NCBI GenBank assembly: GCA_035495315.1
Contig: DATJGF010000157.1
Coordinates: forward strand, 1-21,134
Source: DATJGF01 sp035495315
GTDB taxonomy: Bacteria; Verrucomicrobiota; Verrucomicrobiia; Limisphaerales; UBA8199
DNA length: 21,134 nt
Direction of reading: 5' to 3'
Part shown: piece after piece, positions 7,484-16,700 of the stretch
How the letters are laid out: each line of letters starts with the position of its first letter
Position numbering within the stretch: position 1 is the first letter of the stretch
Notes under the pieces: model-generated
What the model was told of the DNA's origin: nothing
What the model saw: only the letters and a program-made list of their open reading frames with translations
Database searches by the model: none
Program-made: the position numbers and the translations under genes

Positions 7484-8761
7484 TTAGACCGACAAGTTGC
7501 CCCGTTTCGGACGGTCGAGCCATTGATTGGCCTCTTCATCGCCCACAAACCGCTCTTTGGCGGGATCCCATTTTAAGTGGCGGTGGTTCCAGTACGCCAG
7601 GTTACCCAGGTGGCATACTGTTACTGAGCGGCAGCCAATTTCCACATCACAGATCGGTTTCTGCCGACTGCGCATGCAGTCCAAAAAGTCCTTTCCGTGA
7701 TTATAGCTCTTGTAGAGATGAATCGCGTTCGCAGGCAACGGCTCTTCACCGATCGATCTCGGCGTCGCTTCAAACTTGCCGCGGTTCACCAGAATCTTGC
7801 CTTCACTGCCAATAAACAAAACCCCGCCGCTGTCTCCGTGCAGAACTTCCACACCATTGGCGTAAAGATAGCGCAAACCCTTCGTTGCTTTTGGATTTTC
7901 CGGCGGAATGATTTCCACGGGGCCGCTGTCGTCCATGCCCAGGCCCCACTGCGCGATATCAAAATGGTGGGCGCCCCAATCGGTCATTGCACCACCTGAG
8001 TATTCGCGATAACTGCGCCAGTCGGGGAAATGCTGGTGGACACCGCGCGGGCTCAAAACCGAATTATAGGGCCGCACCGGAGCCGGGCCCAGCCACAGGT
8101 CCCAGTTGAGCCCCGGTTCCATCGGCTCGGCACCAAGATCGCACGGACGTGACGGTCCGCCCACATCGACAATGACTTGTTTTACCGTGCCGATTCGGCC
8201 ATTGCGCACCAGTTCGCACGCTTTGCGAAATTCACTGGAAGAACGCTGCATCGAGCCGGTCTGGAACACGCGCTGGTTTTTCCGAGTCGCATTCACCATC
8301 GCGCGCGCCTCGTGAATGGTCAGTGAGAGCGGCTTTTCGCAATAGACATCTTTTCCAGCGTTCAAGGCCGCGATCGCGATGTATGCGTGCCAATGATCCG
8401 GGACGGCAATCACTACGGCATCGATATCGCGCCGCGCGATGAGTTCACCAAATTCTTTGTAAGCCGCGCAGCCCTTGTATTCAGCGCTGCCCTTGGCACG
8501 GTAGAAATCGTCGGCGATTTTTCGATGATGCTCGCGGCGCGTTGTGTCGACGTCGCACACAGCGAGTACTTGAGTATCGGGTTGGTTGAGAAAATTATTT
8601 AGTAGTCCCCGCCCTTGCGTGCCGGTGCCAATGAATCCGAGCGTGATTCGGTCGTTTGGCCCTTTTTGGCCCCGCGCCGATTGCGAGAAGATCAGAGGGC
8701 CCGCGAGAGCGGTGACTGTGGTTGCTCTTAGGAAATGCCGTCGAGAGAAGTGCTTTTGCAT
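7484..8761 (-). CDS. Tat-exported Gfo/Idh/MocA family oxidoreductase (2)
   Basis: A 425-residue Gfo/Idh/MocA oxidoreductase, paralogous to the protein at 5927-7303 but clearly divergent. The open frame runs 96 codons further upstream, but the ATG at 8761 is preferred because it places a twin-arginine signal, SRRHFLRA (residues 6-13), at the N-terminus. The upstream extension is low-complexity sequence read through a DNA repeat. Motifs are GTGTQG (45-50) in the Rossmann fold, VPDHWH (120-125) and the family's CEKPLS (141-146) with the catalytic lysine K143. It probably acts on a sugar or sugar derivative in the periplasm. The next gene downstream in the same direction is 180 bases away, with no obvious hairpin between them, so the two could be co-transcribed. 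Confidence 0.9.
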   Translation of the reverse strand: MQKHFSRRHFLRATTVTALAGPLIFSQSARGQKGPNDRITLGFIGTGTQGRGLLNNFLNQPDTQVLAVCDVDTTRREHHRKIADDFYRAKGSAEYKGCAAYKEFGELIARRDIDAVVIAVPDHWHAYIAIAALNAGKDVYCEKPLSLTIHEARAMVNATRKNQRVFQTGSMQRSSSEFRKACELVRNGRIGTVKQVIVDVGGPSRPCDLGAEPMEPGLNWDLWLGPAPVRPYNSVLSPRGVHQHFPDWRSYREYSGGAMTDWGAHHFDIAQWGLGMDDSGPVEIIPPENPKATKGLRYLYANGVEVLHGDSGGVLFIGSEGKILVNRGKFEATPRSIGEEPLPANAIHLYKSYNHGKDFLDCMRSRQKPICDVEIGCRSVTVCHLGNLAYWNHRHLKWDPAKERFVGDEEANQWLDRPKRGNLSV

Positions 8762-8818
8762 TGCAAGGCATTCTTGGCGCGATGGGGGACTGCGGCAATC
8801 AATTTTTTTGCTGTGGAT

Positions 8819-8858
8819 GTCAGACACGTCAGACAAGTCCGACCAGTCAGACGGGTCG
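8819..8858. repeat. Period-9 repeat array C (GTCNGACNN)
   Basis: Four perfect units in strict 9-base phase start at 8819, 8828, 8837 and 8846 (GTCAGACAC, GTCAGACAA, GTCCGACCA, GTCAGACGG), with a fifth, decayed unit at 8855. Each unit is an interrupted palindrome, GTC-N-GAC, so it reads the same on both strands. The minus-strand TGA inside the unit at 8846 is the stop codon of the four-helix-bundle gene. The array also lies 58-97 bases upstream of the second oxidoreductase start. Confidence 0.9.
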
Positions 8859-9602
8859 CTTTCCTTTGCAATCAGGGTAAGCTGGGCAACCCCAAAATTG
8901 AGTACCGGTGTGCGGACCTTTGCGCGCTGTACACACCCGCATAGGTTTGCCACAAAGTGGGCAGGCGGGAGTGGGCGATTTGGTGCAGCCAGACTCGGCC
9001 GCTTTCGTCTGGGCCCGCATAGTATAGACCCGTTCAGTAAATCCGCCATATTGCAGGAAGTCTTGTTCCAACCTGTTCAACTGGCGATGCAGCAGATAGC
9101 TGGCCTGGTTGATGAGGCAGAGGAGCGTGTTGGCGGCAGTTTCAGCGTCGGCAGTGCGAATGTGGTAAGGGTCTGACAGGTTTGACCGGTCCGCCTGGTC
9201 AGACAAATAGACTCTCCGTACCGCCAGCGCCTTAGGTGAGTTCTTATCCCAGATCGGGAGGCGGCGGTGGCGAAGAAAATCCTCGTAGTCGCCCATGAGT
9301 TCTTCGAGACTGCCGCGGGCGATGTTCGTGAGCTTGAGCTCGGATTTCTTGGAAGTGCCGGAGTCCACGCTGCCCTCCTCGATATTTCGGACACCGCTCC
9401 GCGCGGCTTGCACCATCTGGTCGTGAGTACGCGACCGTTTCTCGATGAAGCGGTCACAGAAAATTACGGTGGCGTCGTATACAGCTGATGCAGCCAGAAA
9501 ACTGCGCAATTTGCGGTAACCACCGTGTTTTGGGATCAGCGGGTGGGATGGGTCGGACGAGTCAGACTTGTCAGACCTGTCGGAATTATCCGGGTGATTC
9601 AT
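8847..9602 (-). CDS. Four-helix-bundle suffix protein with C4 zinc ribbon
   Basis: A 251-residue protein with three parts. (1) Residues 24-120 or so are a four-helix-bundle domain of the 23S-rRNA-intervening-sequence/S23 type (RKLRSFLAASAVYDATVIF, MVQAARSGVRNIEEGS, ELKLTNIARGSLEELMGDYEDFL). (2) Residues 150-196 or so are the 'suffix' segment (AANTLLCLINQASYLLHRQL, EQDFLQYGGFTERVYTMR). (3) Residues 214-245 are a topoisomerase-type C4 zinc ribbon (C214-x2-C217 and C239-x5-C245, with FWGCPAYPDC). The biochemical role is unknown; the ribbon suggests DNA or RNA binding. Two stretches are DNA-repeat-encoded: SDRSDKSDSSDPS after the start (7-19) and SDQADRSNLSD at the domain junction (134-144). The stop codon also falls in a repeat. 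The ATG at 9602 precedes array A directly, with no clear ribosome binding site. Confidence 0.82.
   Translation of the reverse strand: MNHPDNSDRSDKSDSSDPSHPLIPKHGGYRKLRSFLAASAVYDATVIFCDRFIEKRSRTHDQMVQAARSGVRNIEEGSVDSGTSKKSELKLTNIARGSLEELMGDYEDFLRHRRLPIWDKNSPKALAVRRVYLSDQADRSNLSDPYHIRTADAETAANTLLCLINQASYLLHRQLNRLEQDFLQYGGFTERVYTMRAQTKAAESGCTKSPTPACPLCGKPMRVCTARKGPHTGTQFWGCPAYPDCKGKRPV
9171..9206. repeat. Period-9 repeat array B (GTCNGACNN), inside a gene
   Basis: Four units in strict 9-base phase start at 9171, 9180, 9189 and 9198 (GTCTGACAG, GTTTGACCG, GTCCGCCTG, GTCAGACAA), two of them decayed by a single base. They encode the linker SDQADRSNLSD between the helical bundle and the suffix domain, in the same Ser-Asp-x frame as array A. 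Confidence 0.85.
9552..9592. repeat. Period-9 repeat array A (GTCNGACNN) at gene start
   Basis: Units in strict 9-base phase start at 9552, 9561, 9570 and 9579 (GTCGGACGA, GTCAGACTT, GTCAGACCT, GTCGGAATT), with degenerate neighbours at 9543 and 9588. The array begins four codons after the ATG at 9602 and encodes the Ser-Asp-x repeats at the protein's N-terminus, ahead of the conserved domain. Confidence 0.88.
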
Positions 9603-9797
9603 GGCGTTTTTTGGAAGAAAACCATATCGCGAAATTGTTTTACATTAGCTCCAGGGCAATTGCACCTAAAATCTTTCGAATGGCTTAGGACTATTTGCCG
9701 ATCTCGATTGTGATTGATATGGTTGTAGGTTTCCTGGTCCAGACAGATCCAAAGGAGTAGCTCTGGAATAATTCTGCGCCATTGTTTAGCATCAGGC

Positions 9798-10490
9798 ATG
9801 GCTCCTCGGTTCAAACGAGTGTCGGTGGGTGTCGCCATCGGCATGGGCTGCCTCGTCCTCCTCACCTGGATACTTATTCACACTTTGCCGGAGCGGGACA
9901 GGCTTTATAAGGGGCGCACGCTTTATGACTGGCTCAATACAATGAACAGTCCGGTAGTGTCTACCAGCAATGAAACGCGCCTTGTGCTCCAGACAGAGAT
10001 CATTCCAGATCTTACGGCGACGATGTTCAATGATACCAGCGATCCGAAATGGAAGGTTGCGCTCATCGACGAGCTAAACACCTTGCCTGGCGTAAATATT
10101 TTTTATACGCCGTCAGCCGGACGGCGAGCCCGTGCGGCTGCTTCACTGGGAGGACTGGGTCCTGTCGCCCAGGCAGCCGTCCCTGATCTGATCAAAGCCC
10201 TGAAGGGCACCGATTCGGCCGTTCGTGGCGCTGCCGCTAAAGCTCTCGGCGATATCAAATGCCAACCAGAGACAGTTATTCCGCTGCTGATAAACTGTCT
10301 GGATGATCCCCAGGACGATGTTCCCGCAGCGGCGACGGAAGCTCTGGGCGAATTTGGACCGCTTTCCCGCCCCGCCCTTCCCAAGCTGCTGCCTCTGCTG
10401 CGCAAACCAGACAAGGACCTTCAGCGTGCGCTTCGTGTGGCTCTGAAACAGATCGATCCGGAAGAAGCGGCCAAGGCCGGGGTAAAGTGA
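9798..10490 (+). CDS. Membrane-anchored HEAT-repeat protein
   Basis: A 230-residue protein with one N-terminal transmembrane segment (about residues 9-30, VGVAIGMGCLVLLTWILIH), so it is a signal-anchored or lipid-bilayer-tethered protein. A short GRTLYDWLN motif follows (about 40-48), which I associate with verrucomicrobial HEAT proteins. From about residue 110 there are three or more HEAT repeats of about 36 residues: ARAAASLGGLGPVAQAAVPD, VRGAAAKALGDI and AAATEALGEFGPLSRPALPK, then a final helix pair. HEAT arrays are protein-binding scaffolds; no partner can be named. It is transcribed away from the four-helix-bundle gene, 195 bases off, and 218 bases ahead of the giant repeat gene. Those two intergenic stretches show no promoter or terminator I could defend. 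Confidence 0.8.
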   Translation: MAPRFKRVSVGVAIGMGCLVLLTWILIHTLPERDRLYKGRTLYDWLNTMNSPVVSTSNETRLVLQTEIIPDLTATMFNDTSDPKWKVALIDELNTLPGVNIFYTPSAGRRARAAASLGGLGPVAQAAVPDLIKALKGTDSAVRGAAAKALGDIKCQPETVIPLLINCLDDPQDDVPAAATEALGEFGPLSRPALPKLLPLLRKPDKDLQRALRVALKQIDPEEAAKAGVK

Positions 10491-10708
10491 CGAGCGCGGG
10501 CTTCTCCGAAAGCAGCCGGACCGAGACTTAGATTAGCTTTCTCTTCACAGAACACTCAGCTCTCGAGATTTTGAGGGAAGCTCGTTTCATCATGACTTGA
10601 CCAGACCGCCGGGCTTAGACACACTTTTGTTGCAGTGAGAACAGCAAATCCCGACTAGCACTCGCCTTGCCTCCCTTCAACCGCATTCCCTGCTTCAATT
10701 CCCAATCT

Positions 10709-13700
10709 ATGACGCCTTTGCAACGAACCGGCGCGGCTTTAGTCGCGTTGTTTCTTTTGGCGGCTGAAATCCGAGCCGCCATTCCCCTCGACCTGGGGAC
10801 AACCTATTCGGGCACGATCGCTTTGCCAGGAGAGACGCATACCTACACTTTCTCCGGGACGCCGGGGCGCTGGCTCTTCCTGGATTCACTCGAGGCCGGC
10901 GGTCTACAGATGAACCTGACGTTGATTTCGCCCGCTGGCATGATTCTTTCGCAGCGTAATGACGATTCGGATTTTGGCCCGTTTGTGCTTAGCGAAACCG
11001 GGACCTATTCAATTGTGGTAAACGGCTCGGGATCGACCACCGGCGATTATCAGTTTCGGGTGCTGGATCTCGCTGCCGCCCCGGTGCTCACGCTTGGCAC
11101 GATGCTCTCTGGCCAGTTAAGCCCGCCGCTGGCCTGTAACATCTATCAATTCAACGGGAAGCGAGGGCAACGGATTAACCTGCAGATGGTCAGTGCCTCG
11201 TCTAACGGCGCCCAGTGGCAATTGGTAACGCCCGCCAATGTCGTGCTCGCCTCGGGGTACATTTACCAAAATCTTGGGGTGGTCACGTTGCCACTCGACG
11301 GGCCTTATTGCCTGATGGTCAGCGGCTATAATCAGGGGATAACAACCACCGCCCCGTTCCTGTTCCAACTGCTGCTTACGGATGTAAGTGATAACCCTGT
11401 GGTCGCCACCGGCTTTGGCACTCCTCACTCCGGCACCATCAATGCCAACCAGACCAACAGTTTCACTTACACGGCACCGGCTGGACTGCCGGTTTATTTC
11501 GATACCCTTGATGCCAGTGGCCAATCGCTGGTGGTAGATTTTGTTGATCCCACCGGCAATGCTGTCTTTCTTGTGAACGAAATTTCCGATGCCGGTCCCT
11601 ATGTTCTTTCCCGCGCCGGCACCTATACGCTGAACGTGTGGGGCCCCTCCGGCGCGAGCGGCAATTACAATTTCCGTTTGCTGGACCTCTCCGCGAGCCC
11701 GGTTCTGGCTCTCAATACAGTCGTTTCCAATGTCCTCAATTCGCCATACGAAACTGATATTTACCAGTTTTCCGGGACGGCGGGCCAGCGCCTCTACTAC
11801 GATTCTTTCTTCAATGCCTTCGCCAATGTTCAGTTCCGGTTACAAGGGCCTGATGGCCAAACTCCGATTTCGGTCTACCAATCCTACGATGCAGGTCCAA
11901 TTACTCTCCCGTACAACGGTGTCTATTATTTTTATGTGCAGAGTCTCCTCCCAACCAGCGCCAATTATTCGTTTCAATTCCTCGACGTGGCGGCGCAACC
12001 GGTGTTACCAATAAACTCTCCCGTGCAAGGCGCATTGGATCCGAATGCGTCAAGAGTTTACCAACTTCCGGGCACCAATGGAGAACGCTTGTTCTTCAAT
12101 GCGATTAGTGTCAGCGCGGGCGGCGCGACCTGGAGCCTCTTTGATCCAAAAAATGCGTACGTATCTGGAGCCAGCGCCGGCCTCGGCAGTGACTTCGCGG
12201 TGACTCTTCCTTACACAGGCAATTACGTCATGGTGGTGGCTAACGGCCCTTCCAGTTTGACCTTTTCCAACGAGGTATCCACCTTCGGGGTCCAAACGAA
12301 TAGTTTGACCTTTGGCACACCGACAACCAACGCGATTGTCAACCCGGGCGATCAAATCATTTACACCTTCACCGGCACCAACGGGCACAGGATGTATTTT
12401 GATTCGCTTTGGCCGACCTATTCTGCGATTTACGTTAACATTATTTCGCCCACGGGGCAGGGAGTTACGTATGGCAATGCCAGTTACGATATCGGGCCGT
12501 TCACTTTGCTTGAAACCGGCACCTACATGCTGGTCTTCTACGGAACTCTCGACACCACCGGTCCCATCGGCTTTCAGTTGCTCGACATCGATACCCAGCC
12601 GGCGTTGCCCCTCAATGTCAATGTAACCGGAAGCCTCGACCCTAACTCTTCCCGGATTCTTCAACTGACGTGGACCAATCACGAACATCTATATTTTAAC
12701 GGGAAAGGAAGCAGCGGCGGCGCCAGCTGGACTCTGTTCGATCAGAGGAACGCTCAAGTCGGCAGTGCTGGCCTGGACGCTGACTTTATTCCGCCCATGC
12801 CGGCTGCTTTAACGGGCACGTACGCGCTGATTTTGACTGGGGGCACAAGCCCGGTGACTTATAGCAACCAGGTCAACACCTTCACTCTTGTCAACAACAG
12901 TCTCACGCTCGGGACTTCTGTCACCAATAACATTTTCAATCCAGGAGATCAGGTGCTTTACACATTCACGGGTACCGTGGGGCAACATGTCTATTACGAT
13001 TCGCTATTTCCCAACTATTTGTCGATGAACGTCAGTTTATTCTCCCCAAGCGGCCTGACGGTGCTGTACGGCAACCCCTCAGGGGACATTGGTCCGGTCA
13101 CTTTGCCGGAGTCCGGCATCTACACCTTGGTGTTTAGCGCCAGCCAGGACACCGTCGGCGGCATTGCTTTTGAATTGCTGGACATTGGAGTGCAACCGGC
13201 CTTGCCCTTGAACACTGATTTGACCGGGACCTTGCCGGCAAATACGTCAAAAATATATCAACTCGCCGGGACTCCGGGTGAGCAGCTTTATTTTGATAGC
13301 AAAGGCGTCTTCGCCGGTTCCGCTTCGTGGGTATTATATGGCCCGAATAACGTGCAAGTTGGGAGCTCATATTTGGGCGGGGACTTTCAAGTGACTGTGC
13401 CATACGCGGGTAATTACGCCTTGGTGTTTGCGGCGGGAGGGATTGATGTTACTTACAGCAACCAGGTCAATACATTTAGCTATAGTTCTAACGCGCTAAC
13501 GCTTGGCAGTGCAGTCACCAGCGCCATCCTAAAACCGGGCAATCAGCTCTATTACACCTTCAGCGGTACGGCCGGTCAGCGTTTATACTTCGATTCGCGC
13601 CAAACAAATTATCTGAATGGGTATGTCTATTTGTTGTCGCCGGGCGGCCAAAGCACCCTCCTGGGTAATTCGAGTTATGACAAAGGGCCTTTCACCCTGA

Positions 13701-16700
13701 CCCAGACCGGGACCTACGCGTTGATGTTCAACGGCGTAGGCGACGCCACTGGCCTCATTTCGTTTAACTTGCTCGATCTCGCGGCCGCAAACCCTGTCTC
13801 GCTTGGGACTACCATTACCGGCTCGTTAAGCGACCAAACCGAAACACGGCTATATCGATTTCCCGGCGTAGTGGGTCAGCGCGTCAATCCCCAAAGCCTC
13901 ACCGCTTCGAGTTTGGCTGCTGTTTGGACACTGATCGGCCTTTCTGACCAGAGTTTCGGCCCGGTTCCATACATCTCAGCGAACATCGGCCCGGTGACCC
14001 TCCCGGCCACCGGCAATTACACGATTGCCGTCATAGGCAATACGACGACGGCCTCACCTCTGGATTATCAATTCACCGTCAGCGACATCAGCGACAGCGC
14101 GGTGTCCACTTCCGGTACCGGCCAGGTCATCGCCGGCACGATTGGCGCGAACCAAACCAATATCTTCACCTTTACTGCTCCAGCGGGTCTGCCCATCTTC
14201 TTCGACAGCCAGGATACTAGCGGTCAGAATCTGATCGTTGATCTTATCGGCCCCGACAGCACTCTCTTTGCCCGATTGGGTGAAACCTCCGATGCCGGGC
14301 CTTATAATCTGCCTCGATCCGGTACGTATACCGTCAGCGTATGGGGTAATGGTGGCGCCAGTGGTAATTACAGCTTTCGCTTGCTCGATCTCAGCACGAG
14401 CCCGGTCTTGCCATTGAATAGTCCCGCCAGCGCAACCTTGACCAATTCCTATCAGACCGATGTTTATCAATTCATCACTACCGCCGGGCAGCAATTGATT
14501 TATAACGCGCTCACCAATGACGCCAATTTTCCGTCGGTTTATGTCCAACTTCTCGATCCCCGCGCCCAGGCGGTCGGCCCCAACACCGATTTCGCCAATA
14601 GTAGCCCAGCCCCTTTCACCATTCAGTATGCGGGGACTTCCTACCTGTTGTTCCGCAACCTGAAGAGTGTCCCGAGTGGTTACAGCTTCCAAATGCTTGA
14701 TGTCGCCGCGCAGCCCGCTTTGCCACTCAACACCTCGGTGACTAATACTCTCGGCACCTACTCCCTCATCGTCTATAAATATTCCGGGAACCCGGGCCAG
14801 CAATTATTTTTCGGCGGTTCACCCGGCAATCCCAGCGGGTATTGGTCTTTTTACGACCCGAACAACGCCAATGTCTCTGGCGCAGGTGCCAACCTCTACG
14901 GCAATTTTGAAATCACTATCCCTGCCAGCGGCACCTACACGCTGATGCTGCAGAATTCCAGCGGCAATCCATCAACCGCAGTGTTTCAGGCAAACAATTA
15001 CTCTTATTTTACCAGCACCTATACTTTGGGTACCACTATTATCGACGCTATTACTCGTCCCGGTGAACGACGGCTTTATACGTTCGCCGGAACATCTGGC
15101 CAGGTGTTGTACTACGACGCGCTGACCAACGGGCTGGGTTACCCAAACACGATTACTGCAACTCTGTTTAATCCCTCCGGAGTTGCGGATTCACCGATTA
15201 ACGGAGATTTTTCTGCCGATCGAGGGCCTTTCACTCTCCAGCAATCGGGCACGTATACTTTAGTGCTGGACGGCGTTGGTGCTGGTGTTGGTCCAATTGC
15301 CTTTCGTTTGCTCGACATCGCGGCGCAACCCATTTTGCCGGTCAATACGATGGTCACTAATACGCTAGACCCTTATCCGTCCTTAGTTTACCGCTACTCC
15401 GGGACGGCGGGGCAGCGACTGTATTTCCGTGGGCAACCGAGCAATCTCGGGGGTTATTGGACCTTGTACGCTCCCAATAATGTCGGTTACTTGGGGTCTG
15501 CCTCCCTGACCGGGGATTTTGAGTCGATCTTGCCGATGAATGGTTCCTATACCCTCGTGCTTTACACTTATAATGCAGTTTCCGGGCCCGAGACATTCCA
15601 GGTAAACGACTACGCTTATTTCACCAATGGGTATACGATTGGCTCAACGGTCGTGGATTCAATCAATCGCCCAGGCGAACGTCGATTTTATACCTTTAAT
15701 GGTACCGTCGGGCAAAGGCTGATTTATGATGCGCTGACCAACGGGCCGGCAGGGGTGTATTCTATCTCAGCCACTCTGCTTGACCCTCAAGGGATCGACG
15801 AAGGCCTGGTCTCGGGTGATTCCTCGAGTGACCGCGGTCCCTTTGCCTTGCGGCAAACGGGTCTTTATACATTGGTAATCGACGGGAACGTTTCAGCGGT
15901 AGGAACTTTTGCCTTCCGTCTGTTGGATTTGCGACAGCAGCCGGATTTGCCTCTGAATGTGCTGGTGACCAACGCTATCGACCTTTACCCGACCGTCATT
16001 TACAAATATTCAGGCTCCATTGGTCAGCAACTCTATTTTCGCGGCCAAATTTTTAACAATCCTCAAGGGTATTGGACTTTATATGACCCGAATAACACCG
16101 TGGTTTATCAAGGGTCAAGCAGTCTGAATGGTGACTTCCAGGTCACTCTGCCCGCTAACGGAGTCTACTGCCTCAAGTTGGATGACAATGGTTATAGCGC
16201 CGGAACAAATATTTTCGAAGTCAGTCCGTTCAACTTTGGCGAGCCATTGCAAATCAATCGTGCTCCGGTTTTAAGTTTTATTCCTGACCAAATCACGGGC
16301 GAGGGCGGACCGATGTTTTTCACCGCTCAGGCGACCGATCCTGACGCGAATACGCTCGTCTACAGTTTGGATCCGGGTGGCCCTGGCGCCGCATCGATCA
16401 ACTCCGCCTCCGGTTTGTTTTTCTGGACTCCACCGCCGACCGGATTTTCCTACGTAACCAATGTGACTGTCCGCGTGACCGACACCGGCACACCTGCGCT
16501 GAGTGTTGCCCAGAGACTTTCGATTTCGGTGATCGCAGGACCGGTTATGATGACCGTTCATAAGACGGCCACTGATGCGACTGTCTTCTGGCGTTCCGCG
16601 CCCGGAAAACATTATCAGCTCTCATACAAGAACTCGCTTCTGGACGCCAATTGGACCCTGCTGGGCGGCGTCCTCGCCGCGACCGACTACATTTCCTTTC

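Noticed and set aside
8762..9049. 96-codon N-terminal extension of the second oxidoreductase
   Set aside because: It would bury the twin-arginine signal, overlaps the four-helix-bundle gene on the same strand and reads through repeat array C.
8819..9592. CRISPR array
   Set aside because: Units are 9 bases and directly abutting, with no spacers and no cas genes; this is a short tandem repeat.
10667..10708. TTG start 14 codons upstream for the giant protein
   Set aside because: The ATG at 10709 gives a normal signal peptide; the extension would place non-signal residues ahead of it.
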